A stretch of 14,655 bases of DNA, taken from NCBI GenBank assembly GCA_016200365.1, contig JACQEW010000025.1, positions 1-14,655 on the forward strand, read 5' to 3'. Below the pieces are notes generated by a model. That model made no database searches. It was given only the letters and a program-made list of their open reading frames with translations, and was not told the origin of the DNA. Numbering within the stretch: the first letter of the stretch is position 1; the number at the start of each line of letters is the position of its first letter. Of the stretch, positions 1 through 6,599 are shown piece by piece. Source of the DNA: Nitrospinota bacterium (lineage in GTDB: Bacteria; Nitrospinota; Nitrospinia; UBA9942). A program made the translations under genes and the position numbers.

Positions 1-13
1 TATTTCCGAAGTT

Positions 14-79
14 TTTATCGGGAATCCAGTCTTTGTAAAATCAATATATTATGGATTCCCGCTTTCGCGGGAATGACAC
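14..79. repeat. Dispersed palindromic repeat with TTCCCGC hairpin
   Basis: TTCCCGC (56-62), loop TTTC, GCGGGAA (67-73) form a perfect 7-bp hairpin. An outer inverted pair CGGGAATCCA near 19-28 and TGGATTCCCG at 52-61 surrounds it. This 'GGATTCCCGC...GCGGGAATGACA' type is a common intergenic repeat in many bacterial genomes. No protein is supported here. Confidence 0.6.
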
Positions 80-114
80 AGTAGATGGCTTTTTCAACAA
101 CCTGTTAATAGGTT

Positions 115-155
115 TTCTTTGCGACCTCTGCGTTCTTTGCGTCTTTGCGTTAAAA
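115..155. repeat. Partial CTTTGCG-type dispersed repeat
   Basis: A run of CTTTGCG / CTCTGCG units spaced 8-9 nt apart. It is one arm of the same general family as the element at 358-535, but no opposite arm is seen nearby. It is probably a decayed or half copy. Confidence 0.4.
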
Positions 156-222
156 ATTATTTTTTTGGTTGTGGCTTTGCCACGCTGTGGAATTCTGCGG
201 CAACTTTTAGAGGCAATCGAAA

Positions 223-299
223 TGGCGGGGACGACGGGGCTCGAACCCGCAACTTCCGCCGTGACAGGGCGGTGCTCTAACCAATTGAACTACGTCCCC
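223..299 (-). tRNA. tRNA-Asp (anticodon GUC), CCA encoded
   Basis: Read on the minus strand from 299, the 7-bp acceptor stem GGGGACG (299-293) pairs with CGTCCCC (233-227). The D arm holds AGTTCAATTGGTTAGAGC. The anticodon stem CCGCC/GGCGG surrounds loop CTGTCAC, giving anticodon GTC and hence aspartate. The T arm contains GGGTTCGAGCCCC, with TTCGA as expected. The discriminator base is G (226), as usual for bacterial tRNA-Asp, and CCA is encoded at 225-223. All parts have normal length and no intron is seen. It is transcribed opposite to the permease gene downstream. Confidence 0.97.
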
Positions 300-357
300 G
301 ATTATCAGGCTGTATAAATAATAAATATCAGGTAAAGCAGTATTAGTCAAGTTTTTT

Positions 358-535
358 AATAGTTCACCGCAGAGACGCAAAGGCGCAGAGAAAATTTAGA
401 GTCTATTTGCTATGAACTTGATTCCATCTCTTAGGACAGGAACATTAAAATTGTTCTATGTTCTATGTTCAATGTTAGAACCTTGAACAGCCTTCAACCA
501 TACTCAGCGCCTCTGCGTCTCTGCGGTGAACTATT
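358..535. mobile_element. MITE-like element with 33-nt terminal inverted repeats
   Basis: The left arm (358-390, starting AATAGTTCACCGCAGAGACG) and right arm (503-535, its near-perfect reverse complement) differ at two or three positions. The arms are built from GCAGAGAC/GCAAAGGC units of about 8 nt. The 112-nt centre has no coding capacity and holds a heptamer array (452-479). The element ends 43 nt before the start codon of the permease, so it separates that gene from any older upstream promoter. No transposase is present. Mobility is inferred only from the terminal inverted repeats and the wide occurrence of this repeat type. Confidence 0.6.
452..479. repeat. Heptamer array, unit TGTTCTA
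   Basis: Four consecutive 7-nt units: two perfect TGTTCTA, then TGTTCAA and TGTTAGA. It lies inside the 358-535 element and is one of several unrelated period-7 arrays in the window. Confidence 0.7.
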
Positions 536-563
536 GTAATTTCTGGCAAAAAAGCAAAGAATT

Positions 564-572
564 TGCTATAAA
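564..572 (+). promoter_or_regulatory. Extended -10 element for the permease (possibly leaderless)
   Basis: TGC-TATAAA at 564-572 matches an extended -10 (TGn then TATAAT-like). Transcription would start about 7 nt downstream, at or next to the ATG at 579. No Shine-Dalgarno sequence precedes that ATG and no good -35 is seen. A leaderless mRNA is the simplest reading, but it rests on one short motif. Confidence 0.4.
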
Positions 573-578
573 TAAAAC

Positions 579-2123
579 ATGATTTATTATCCATGGTTTG
601 TGCGAAAAGACCTTGATGGTTTTTTCGGGCTGGCAATAGATAATCTTATTCAGTTGATGCTGATTGCTACCCTTTCAGGTAGGATTGCCGGCATACCTGA
701 GGGAATAATATTCGGCTCTATCCTTCCCGGTGCAGCGATTTCTATTGTAATCGGCAATATCTTCTATTCTGTCCAGGCACGGCAGCTTGCCGCGAGGACA
801 GGGAGGGATGATGTAACCGCACTTCCTTATGGAATAAATACCGTCAGCCTTTTTGCATACATATTCTTCATAATGGGACCTGTTTATCATGAGACGAATG
901 ACCCTGTATTTGCATGGAAGGTCGGGCTTGTCGCATGCTTCTTCAGCGGCGTGATAGAGACAATAGGGGCATTTGTCGGCGATTGGCTGCGAAGGGTAAC
1001 GCCGAGGGCAGCCCTCCTGTCCACCCTTGCAGGTATTGCAGTTACCTTTATCTCGATGGAGTTTACCTTTCAGATATTTGACAAGCCTGCATTGGCTCTC
1101 ATTCCTATGGCGATAATACTCTTTTATTATATGTCGCATGTAAAATTGCCGGGCGGGCTTCCGGGAGGCTTGCTTGCCGTCATGGTAGGAACGGTTATAG
1201 CGTGGACACTAAGGTTCTCCGGAGTCAGCGGTTATTTTGAGCCTGATTGGAGTAAGGGGATAGCGGTCAACGTAAATCTTCCTGTGCCTGTTATAGGAGA
1301 TGTATTCAGCCTCCTCGGCAGCGAATATGTATGGCGGTATATGTCTATAATTATACCGATGGGCTTATTTAATGTGGTGGGGTCGCTCCAGAATCTTGAG
1401 AGTGCAGAGGCTGCAGGCGACAGATATGAAACCAAATCATCCCTTCTTGCAAACGGCATCGGGAGTATTCTTGCCTCATTTCTCGGCAGTTGTTTTCCGA
1501 CTACAATATATATCGGTCATCCCGGATGGAAGGCGCTTGGGGCGCGGACAGGTTATTCAGTATTAAACGGTGTATTTATCACCTTTATATGTCTTACCGG
1601 AACAATGGATGCAGTGCTGAAGATTATACCTCTTGAGGCGGGAGTAGGTATCCTCCTGTGGATAGGTATAATCATCGTTGCCCAGTCGTTTCAGGAAACC
1701 CCTAAGAGTCATGCCCTTGCCGTTGCCATGGGGTTATTCCCCGCCCTCGCATCATGGGGTCTGAACATGGTGGATTCAGGTTTAAGGGCTGCAGGGACGA
1801 ATCTATATACCACGGTTAGCAGCGGTGCATTCAAAGGAATAATACCGATTAACGGCATGATAGCCCTCAGTCAGGGTTTTATCTTTACATCCATGATACT
1901 CTCAGCCATGTCGGTCTATGTTATAGAGCGGGAGTATTGGAAGGCGTCTCTCTGGGCTTTTTCCGCTTCAATAATGTCCTATTTCGGCATTATCCATGCG
2001 TATTCATTAACAAGCCTGGGTATAGGGAATAAATTTGGAATCGGCGCTGCCACGGAGTTTGCAGTATGTTATACCGCTGTAGCTATCTTCCTGTTTATAC
2101 TACATTTTAAAAACTGCAAATGA
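579..2123 (+). CDS. NCS2-family permease (xanthine/uracil or AzgA-like)
   Basis: A 514-residue, very hydrophobic integral membrane protein with about 12-14 membrane segments, the usual size and topology of nucleobase:cation symporter-2 transporters. The early TALPYGINT motif (residues near 80-89), the conserved LFNVVGSLQNLESAEAAGD stretch and the following FPTTIYIGHPG segment correspond to the AzgA/NCS2 core where the substrate-binding segments lie. The family imports purines, pyrimidines or related anions with protons; the substrate here cannot be read from sequence. The start at 579 gives the N-terminal 'WFVRxDLDGFFGL' that I recall for this subfamily. There is no Shine-Dalgarno sequence, but an extended -10 lies just upstream. 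The same frame stays open for 20 codons after the stop, to TGA at 2184-2186. It is followed after 75 nt by the ATP-grasp gene on the same strand and is probably co-transcribed with it. Confidence 0.85.
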   Translation: MIYYPWFVRKDLDGFFGLAIDNLIQLMLIATLSGRIAGIPEGIIFGSILPGAAISIVIGNIFYSVQARQLAARTGRDDVTALPYGINTVSLFAYIFFIMGPVYHETNDPVFAWKVGLVACFFSGVIETIGAFVGDWLRRVTPRAALLSTLAGIAVTFISMEFTFQIFDKPALALIPMAIILFYYMSHVKLPGGLPGGLLAVMVGTVIAWTLRFSGVSGYFEPDWSKGIAVNVNLPVPVIGDVFSLLGSEYVWRYMSIIIPMGLFNVVGSLQNLESAEAAGDRYETKSSLLANGIGSILASFLGSCFPTTIYIGHPGWKALGARTGYSVLNGVFITFICLTGTMDAVLKIIPLEAGVGILLWIGIIIVAQSFQETPKSHALAVAMGLFPALASWGLNMVDSGLRAAGTNLYTTVSSGAFKGIIPINGMIALSQGFIFTSMILSAMSVYVIEREYWKASLWAFSASIMSYFGIIHAYSLTSLGIGNKFGIGAATEFAVCYTAVAIFLFILHFKNCK

Positions 2124-2198
2124 ACCCCAGGGAACAGAGAACTTATTGAATATTTCTGTAAGCTTGATAAAGTTCAAGAAAGGTGAGGGAAATTTTTG

Positions 2199-2906
2199 AT
2201 GAATAAGCAAGATATGGTAAAAATAATCAAAAAGGCGATGTCTGCTAATAGAAAATCTCTGTCTGAACCTGAGACAAAGGCGCTGATTTCTGCATGGGGC
2301 ATACCTGTGCCAAAAACAGCTTTGATTAAAAAGCAGGAGGAGATTGCCGCTGCAACAAAGAATCTTAACCCTCCCTTTGTCCTTAAAGTAGTTTCGCCTG
2401 ATATTTTGCACAAGAGCGAAATAGGCGGAGTAAAGACAGAGTTGAAAGACGCTGAAGAAATAAATAAGGCATGGGCGAAGATGATTATAGACATTAAAGA
2501 CAAATCCCCGAAACATAGGATAGATGGTTTTCTTTTGGAGGAAATGGCGCCAAAGGGTGTAGAGGTTATAATCGGGGCATTGAGAGACCCTCAGTTTGGT
2601 CCTGCGGTTATGTTTGGGATAGGCGGTATCGCTGTAGAGCTTATGAAAGATGTAAGCTACAGGCTTGCCCCAATTAATAAAAAATATGCCCTTGATATGA
2701 TAAGGGAAGTAAAGTCCTACCCTTTGCTAACCGGATTCAGAGGCTCTAAGCCTGTGGATTTGGAAAACATAGCGTCTGTTATTATAAAGCTGTCCGAGAT
2801 ATTAATTAAAATAGAAGATATTAAAGAAATCGAAATAAACCCCCTGATTGTTTATGAAAAGGGTGTGATGGCTGTAGATGCGAGGGTGGTTTTAAATTCT
2901 ATCTGA
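2199..2906 (+). CDS. ADP-forming acyl-CoA synthetase, beta subunit (ATP-grasp)
   Basis: A protein of 235 residues that matches the stand-alone beta subunit of nucleoside-diphosphate-forming acetyl/acyl-CoA synthetases (ATP-grasp_5 fold). Hallmarks are LKVVSPDILHKSEIGGVK (about residues 62-79, His71), GFLLEEMAPKGVEVIIG, FGPAVMFGIGGIAVELMKD, EINPLIV and the final AVDARVVL. The enzyme interconverts acyl-CoA + ADP + Pi and acid + ATP + CoA in the cytoplasm, so it can make ATP from acyl-CoA or activate acids. In most bacteria alpha and beta are fused; here only beta is present and no alpha is in the window. ATG 2199 is preferred over the adjoining TTG 2196 because AGGTGAGG (2181-2188) is well spaced from it. 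The gene ends one base before the ATG of the next gene (TGA-T-ATG), which suggests translational coupling. Confidence 0.87.
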   Translation: MNKQDMVKIIKKAMSANRKSLSEPETKALISAWGIPVPKTALIKKQEEIAAATKNLNPPFVLKVVSPDILHKSEIGGVKTELKDAEEINKAWAKMIIDIKDKSPKHRIDGFLLEEMAPKGVEVIIGALRDPQFGPAVMFGIGGIAVELMKDVSYRLAPINKKYALDMIREVKSYPLLTGFRGSKPVDLENIASVIIKLSEILIKIEDIKEIEINPLIVYEKGVMAVDARVVLNSI

Positions 2907-2907
2907 T

Positions 2908-3807
2908 ATGAGAATTGGACTTATTGCACTGTTATTTATTTTAATGCCTCTCTCTGCAACTGCCACGCCTGAATTCTCTGAAAAAACAGGAGAGGGATGT
3001 AAGACATGCCACATAAGTCAGGAAGGAGGCTCTCTTACTGAGAAAGGGGTGGAATTTGCCGCATCAGGCTATAAATGGCCGCCTGCAGGAGGTTACAGAA
3101 TCTTATCTCCCACGAAGAAAACAGTTCGTCTCTTTGTTGGATTTTTGCATATCACTGGAGGTTTTCTCTGGTTTGGCACAATACTCTATGTCCATATTCT
3201 CCTCAGACCTGCCTATGCTTTGAAAGGATTACCAAAGGGAGAAGTTATTCTTGGTCTATCATCAATGTCAATCGTTGGAATTACAGGGGTTCTGCTGACA
3301 ATATCGAGAATAAGGTCTTTTAATGTCCTATGGGAAAGCCACTGGGGTTTTATCCTTTTAATTAAAATCATTATATACATAATAATGATTTCTTCTGCCC
3401 TTTTTATAGTACTCTTTGTGGGACCAAATTTGATGAAATCAAGGGATCCCTCAATTTCTTCTACAGGAGCCTTTAATCCTGAAACCCTCAGCCATTTTGA
3501 TGGGAAGGATGGGCAGCCGGCATTCATCGCATATAAAGAAAAAGTCTATGATGTAAGCAATAATAAGCTCTGGAAATCGGGAATTCACATGAAGCATAAG
3601 GCGGGAATGGACATGACCTCCGCACTTTCCATGGCTCCTCACGGTGAAGAAAAGCTATCAAGTCTTCCAGTGATTGGCAGCTTTAATCCTCATGCAAAAT
3701 CATCCCTTAACTTTTATCAAAAGGCTTTCTACTTTGTCGCTTATATGAATCTCAGCCTTGTCTTTCTTACCCTGTTTATTATAGCCCTCTGGAGATGGTG
3801 GGCTTAA
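2908..3807 (+). CDS. Cytochrome c / CopD-like / cytochrome b5-like fusion protein
   Basis: A 299-residue membrane protein. Residues 1-19 are a Sec signal peptide. CKTCH (31-35) is a CxxCH haem c site, so a short periplasmic monohaem segment follows export. Four membrane helices lie at about 73-99, 111-133, 146-171 and 272-297; the first three resemble CopD/DUF-type membrane domains. Between helices 3 and 4, residues about 192-260 (FDGKDGQPAFIAYKEKVYDV, then His-rich HMKHKAGMDM and APHGEEKL) match the cytochrome b5-like haem/steroid-binding domain; His230 and His245 are candidate ligands. It is probably a membrane electron-transfer protein; partner and substrate are unknown. It starts one base after the ATP-grasp gene and ends 5 bp from the end of convergent accA. 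Domain calls are from motif recognition. Confidence 0.8.
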   Translation: MRIGLIALLFILMPLSATATPEFSEKTGEGCKTCHISQEGGSLTEKGVEFAASGYKWPPAGGYRILSPTKKTVRLFVGFLHITGGFLWFGTILYVHILLRPAYALKGLPKGEVILGLSSMSIVGITGVLLTISRIRSFNVLWESHWGFILLIKIIIYIIMISSALFIVLFVGPNLMKSRDPSISSTGAFNPETLSHFDGKDGQPAFIAYKEKVYDVSNNKLWKSGIHMKHKAGMDMTSALSMAPHGEEKLSSLPVIGSFNPHAKSSLNFYQKAFYFVAYMNLSLVFLTLFIIALWRWWA

Positions 3808-3812
3808 ATTTT

Positions 3813-4772
3813 CTATCTCTCCTTGAATGCGCCCATATTCCTGAATTTCTCTCTCCTCTGCTCAACCAGGTCTTTAGGCGGGATAGAGGTAAGCTCCTGC
3901 AAATGCCTCCTTAAAACCCTTCTCAATATTCCTGCAGTTGCAGCAGGGTTTCTGTGTGCGCCCCCTAACGGCTCTTTTATTATTTCATCAATTACCCCTA
4001 ATTTAAACAGGTCATCGGAAGTCAGACAGAGCGCCTCTGCAGCCTCTTCAACCTTTTTACAGTCTTCCCACAATATCGCAGCGCAGCCTTCGGGAGAGAT
4101 TACGGAATAAACAGAATGCTCAAGCATAAGAACTCTATTCCCGACACCTAATGCCAGAGCGCCGCCGCTCCCCCCCTCCCCTATTACTACAACTATTATG
4201 GGAACGGATATATTAGCCATCTCGATTAAATTTCTCGCAATAGCCTCTGCCTGTCCCCTCTCCTCTGCACCAATGCCGGGATAGGCGCCGGGGGTATCGA
4301 GTAAAGTGATAATCGGCTTACCGAATTTCTCTGCAAACTTCATAAGCCTGAGCGCCTTTCTATACCCTTCAGGCTGTGGCATACCGAAGTTTCTATACAT
4401 CTTCTCCTTCAGGTCTCTCCCCTTCTGATGCCCTATAATAAATACGCTCCACTCCTCCAGTCTGGCGATCCCGCCTACAATAGAATGACAGTCGCCAAAA
4501 TGTCTGTCTCCGTGCAGCTCCATAAAATCCTCTGTCATCATGCTTATGTAATCCATTGCATAAGGACGGGACGGGTGCCTTGCAAGCTGGGTTCTCTGCC
4601 ATCTGGTAAGCCTTGAAAGGAGGGAATCTTTAAGCCTGTTCGCCTTTCTGTGCAGCCGTCTTATCTCTCCCGAAAAGTCAACACCGTTGTTTTTTGAAAG
4701 AGACTTCAATTCGGCTATCTTTTTCTCAAGCTCTATTATAGGTTCTTCAAAATCTAAATATTGTCCAGCCAT
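3813..4772 (-). CDS. accA: Acetyl-CoA carboxylase carboxyltransferase subunit alpha
   Basis: 319 residues, the normal length of AccA. With AccD it transfers the carboxyl group from carboxybiotin to acetyl-CoA to make malonyl-CoA, the first step of fatty-acid synthesis, in the cytoplasm. Visible marks are the N-terminal coiled region YLDFEEPIIELEKKI, then HPSRPYAMDYI, FMELHGDRHFGDC, GHQKGRDLKEK, GMPQPEGYRKALRLM, TPGAYPGIGAEERGQ and GEGGSGGALALG (oxyanion loop), followed by YSVISPEGCAAILW. There is no clear Shine-Dalgarno sequence before ATG 4772, but the N terminus matches the family start. accA often lies directly behind dnaE on the same strand; here a 5.7-kb stretch separates them. No repeat insert is seen in this gene. 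Confidence 0.97.
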   Translation of the reverse strand: MAGQYLDFEEPIIELEKKIAELKSLSKNNGVDFSGEIRRLHRKANRLKDSLLSRLTRWQRTQLARHPSRPYAMDYISMMTEDFMELHGDRHFGDCHSIVGGIARLEEWSVFIIGHQKGRDLKEKMYRNFGMPQPEGYRKALRLMKFAEKFGKPIITLLDTPGAYPGIGAEERGQAEAIARNLIEMANISVPIIVVVIGEGGSGGALALGVGNRVLMLEHSVYSVISPEGCAAILWEDCKKVEEAAEALCLTSDDLFKLGVIDEIIKEPLGGAHRNPAATAGILRRVLRRHLQELTSIPPKDLVEQRREKFRNMGAFKER

Positions 4773-4826
4773 ATTAGTGTCAATATATAGTGCCAGTTAA
4801 AGAACTGACTTAATGTTTTCAAAATT

Positions 4827-4832
4827 AGTATA
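4827..4832 (-). promoter_or_regulatory. Possible -10 box for accA
   Basis: TATACT on the minus strand lies about 55 nt before the accA start, within the 126-nt gap behind the coiled-coil gene. The -35 region is weak (no TTGACA-like hexamer at 16-18 nt), so this is only a candidate. A small CAGTT/AACTG hairpin (near 4793-4807) sits between it and the start codon. Confidence 0.25.
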
Positions 4833-4898
4833 ACCCATGATAGTGCAGAGAGGAAGCAAATAATGTGGATAAATAGAAAAGGGTAAAGAGTGATAAGG

Positions 4899-5417
4899 TT
4901 ATAATACACCTTTCGGGGGTAAAAGTTTTTCTATGAGAGTTTTCAGAAATGAAAGCTCGTCTTTCTGAGTCTCAAGGGTTGTCTCCACCTGTGTCTGTCT
5001 CCTGTGCATCTGCCACTGCATGCGAAGGACAAAACCGAGGATAACAAGGGCAATAGTGATAAACAGACTAAGCATCCAACGAAGATCATCAAAACGGCTG
5101 TTCATATCATCAAACCTTTTATCTACTGCATCAAATCTTTTGTTAGTTGATTCTTTGAGGTCATTAATCTGCTGCTGAAGGGCAATCTGCCCTGCCTTTA
5201 ATTCTTTAATATCGCCACGAACATTAGCTATTTCTCTATCAATCTTTGCATCAAGTGTAGAATACGCCTTATCAATCTTTGCATCAAGTGCAGATAGTTT
5301 TTCAATAATCTCTCTGTCAGAAATACGAGGTGCAACCTCTACAGCAAAGACCGATGAGGTAACTATAAGAAGGCTCAATAATACAGATGATAACACCAAT
5401 CCTTTATTTTTTTTCAT
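4899..5417 (-). CDS. Exported coiled-coil protein with a C-terminal membrane anchor
   Basis: 172 residues. Residues 1-25 form a Sec signal peptide (MKKNKGLVLSSVLLSLLIVT, ending near SVFA). Residues about 33-112 are a long heptad-type coiled coil with internal repeats: LDAKID occurs twice, 13 residues apart, and KRFDAVDKRFDD then NSRFDD repeat the RFD unit. A second hydrophobic segment (about 112-133) is followed by a basic, probably cytoplasmic, tail of about 40 residues. I do not recognise a named family; the layout recalls small envelope coiled-coil proteins of unknown function. The LDAKID duplication is also visible in the DNA as a local direct repeat (5228-5290). There is no strong Shine-Dalgarno sequence before ATG 5417. 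It is the first gene of the stretch that separates accA from dnaE. Confidence 0.75.
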   Translation of the reverse strand: MKKNKGLVLSSVLLSLLIVTSSVFAVEVAPRISDREIIEKLSALDAKIDKAYSTLDAKIDREIANVRGDIKELKAGQIALQQQINDLKESTNKRFDAVDKRFDDMNSRFDDLRWMLSLFITIALVILGFVLRMQWQMHRRQTQVETTLETQKDELSFLKTLIEKLLPPKGVL

Positions 5418-5498
5418 AGTTGTATTGTAACGATGAAAATCGTTAGTGTCAAGAGCTTTCCTCTTTCTTTCCTCTTTCTGTAAAACAAGAAAAATTCA

Positions 5499-5566
5499 CC
5501 CTTAACAAAGGGGGTTAGCCCTTGACAATGATTGATAATCATAGTCAAGGGTAGGGGGTTGTGGTG
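5499..5566. repeat. CCCTTA...GGGGG repeat interrupted by a 33-nt hairpin
   Basis: Flanks 5499-5518 (CCCTTAACAAAGGGGGTTAG) and 5552-5566 (TAGGGGGTTGTGGTG) together match the uninterrupted repeat at 7234-7267. Between them lies a hairpin (5519-5551): CCCTTGAC / GTCAAGGG, an A-A mismatch, then ATGATT / AATCAT with loop GAT. The hairpin could be a nested palindromic insertion or a regulator site. The neighbouring gene starts read away from it on both sides. Confidence 0.55.
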
Positions 5567-5661
5567 TTTTAGTTCAGGCTGCAAGGAAAGAACCGGCAGA
5601 AGAAATAAATAGAACAGTCCATTTTTTCATGCGAACATAAATCACATCAATTCCTTTTTTG

Positions 5662-5690
5662 TGGTATACTAAACAAAAATTTATAGGAGG
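5662..5690 (+). promoter_or_regulatory. Extended -10 and Shine-Dalgarno of the first TA pair
   Basis: TGG-TATACT (5662-5670) is an extended -10. It is followed by AGGAGG (5685-5690), 7 nt before the GTG at 5698. The strong ribosome site decides the GTG start. No convincing -35 is seen. Confidence 0.5.
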
Positions 5691-5697
5691 ACAAAAA

Positions 5698-5921
5698 GTG
5701 AAACAATTTACAGAAGTTGAAAGAGAAATATTTAAAGAAATAAGAAACCTTCCACTTCAGTATCAAAAAAAATATTAGATGTAGTGCAACTTCTCAAAAG
5801 AGGCATTGAAGCCGCTCCTAAAAAGCACAATATTACCGAGCTTAAAGGGTGTGGAAAAGAAATATGGAAAAGGACAGATGCCCAGAAATATGTAAATAAA
5901 CTACGGAAGGAATGGGATTGA
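5698..5921 (+). pseudogene. VapB-like antitoxin with a -1 frameshift at an A run
   Basis: From GTG 5698, with a perfect AGGAGG upstream, the frame reads VKQFTEVEREIFKEIRNLPL and stops at TAG 5776-5778. The frame then continues after a -1 shift in the run of eight A (5765-5772) as ILDVVQLLKRGIEAAPKKHN and ends GKEIWKRTDAQKYVNKLRKE-WD, TGA 5919-5921. The joined product of about 74 residues is a typical small antitoxin; the GKEIWxxxDAQxYVxxLRxEW tail is common in antitoxins paired with PIN toxins. The zero-frame codons CAA AAA AAA make the slippery heptamer A-AAA-AAA, so programmed slippage is possible. A lost A in a decaying gene, or a sequencing error, is as likely. It overlaps the toxin start. 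Confidence 0.7.
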
Positions 5922-6199
5922 AAATTCTCAAAGTCCTTAAAAACATAAATTCAATTGCAATAGATACATCACCATTTATCTACTATATCGAAGAACATGA
6001 AGACTACATTCCTGCTATCGAGCCGTTATTTACACATATAAACCATGGGAATATCATTGCCTACACATCGCTTATTACATTAATTGAGGTTTTAACAAAG
6101 CCAATAGAAGAAAAAGATAACAACCTGATAAACAAATATGAAAACCTGCTTACCAATTCCAATAATTTGATATTAACCCCTACCTCTCTAACTCCCTGA
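5912..6199 (+). pseudogene. VapC-like PIN toxin, C-terminally truncated
   Basis: The N-terminal half of a PIN-domain ribonuclease: SIAIDTSPFIYYIEEH carries the first acidic residue (Asp18 from ATG 5912) and TSLITLIEVLTKP carries the conserved Glu59. The usual second half, with a GxxxxDAxxxATA motif and a final TND-type motif, is absent; the frame runs into unrelated DNA near 6178 and stops at 95 residues, against 130-140 for the family. Catalysis is therefore unlikely. The start may be ATG 5912 or, better spaced from GGAAGG (5905-5910), TTG 5918, which overlaps the antitoxin stop. With the shifted antitoxin upstream this looks like a decayed toxin-antitoxin pair. Confidence 0.7.
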
Positions 6200-6300
6200 C
6201 AACCTGTTCTCTCAAATAAGCAAGCCCCATGACCCCAAACCCCGCATTGACAAATTCCCACTGCAAAATCAAAACCAGTTGAAATTGACTATGTGATATG
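6180..6300 (-). pseudogene. Unidentified minus-strand coding remnant
   Basis: Downstream of the PIN truncation point the minus strand has an open frame ending QWEFVNAGFGVMGLAYLREQ then VVRELER and TAG (6180-6182). It has no start and no recognisable family. It could be the tail of a gene brought in by the rearrangement that cut the toxin, or a chance frame inside a dispersed repeat. Confidence 0.25.
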
Positions 6301-6312
6301 ATAGGTTATTAT
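6285..6312 (+). promoter_or_regulatory. Promoter for the second VapBC pair
   Basis: TTGACT (6285-6290), a 16-bp spacer, then TATTAT (6307-6312). A GAGAA/TTCTC dyad follows in the leader (near 6323-6338), where antitoxin autorepression often acts. Start would be about 40 nt before ATG 6357. Confidence 0.4.
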
Positions 6313-6356
6313 TAAACTTTTTGAGAAGGGATTTTCTCATGTAACATACAAAACAT

Positions 6357-6599
6357 ATGGGGAAAGATATATTAGCAGAGATAATAGAAAAGATACAATA
6401 CCTAACCGTATCTCAACAAAAATTTCTTCATGAAATGCTTGTCGGACATGAAAAAGTTTCTACTGCTGTATCCAAAAAGAGACTCCTCAAAAAAAGCTTT
6501 GGTATCTGGGCTAACAGGAAGGATATAAAAGACAGCGTAGAATATGTAAATGAAATGAGAGAGAAATGGGAATCCCGTCTTGAGAGGATTAAAGATTGA
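6357..6599 (+). CDS. VapB-like antitoxin
   Basis: 80 residues, small and charged, directly upstream of a PIN toxin whose start codon shares a base with this stop (TGATG, 6597-6601), the classic antitoxin-toxin coupling. The sequence MGKDILAEIIEKIQYLTVSQ then QKFLHEMLVGHE and a basic KKRLLKKSFGIWANRKDIKD tail fits antitoxins in which an N-terminal helical region is followed by a toxin-wrapping tail; the SFGIWxxRxDIxDSxEYVxxxRxxWE pattern is common among antitoxins of VapC. It should neutralise the toxin and repress its own promoter. No clear Shine-Dalgarno sequence precedes the ATG at 6357. The assignment rests mainly on context and the tail pattern. Confidence 0.82.
   Translation: MGKDILAEIIEKIQYLTVSQQKFLHEMLVGHEKVSTAVSKKRLLKKSFGIWANRKDIKDSVEYVNEMREKWESRLERIKD

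Noticed and set aside
51..317. 88-codon plus-strand frame
   Set aside because: It runs through a dispersed repeat and across the tRNA-Asp gene on the other strand; the end 'GTTGLEPATSAVTGRCSNQLN' is the usual false translation of a tRNA.
675..1139. 154-codon minus-strand frame inside the permease
   Set aside because: It is antisense to a clear membrane-protein gene; its Cys/Arg/Tyr-rich composition is typical of an antisense shadow.
2196..2198. TTG start for the ATP-grasp gene
   Set aside because: The adjoining ATG at 2199 has better spacing from AGGTGAGG; the same choice was made at 6596/6599 and 14465/14453.
2100..2516. Minus-strand frames over the ATP-grasp gene
   Set aside because: Shadows of a well-supported gene; no start signal and no family.
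6061..6261. 66-codon minus-strand frame over the truncated toxin
   Set aside because: It overlaps toxin coding sequence and junction DNA; another frame of the same strand reads more like protein.
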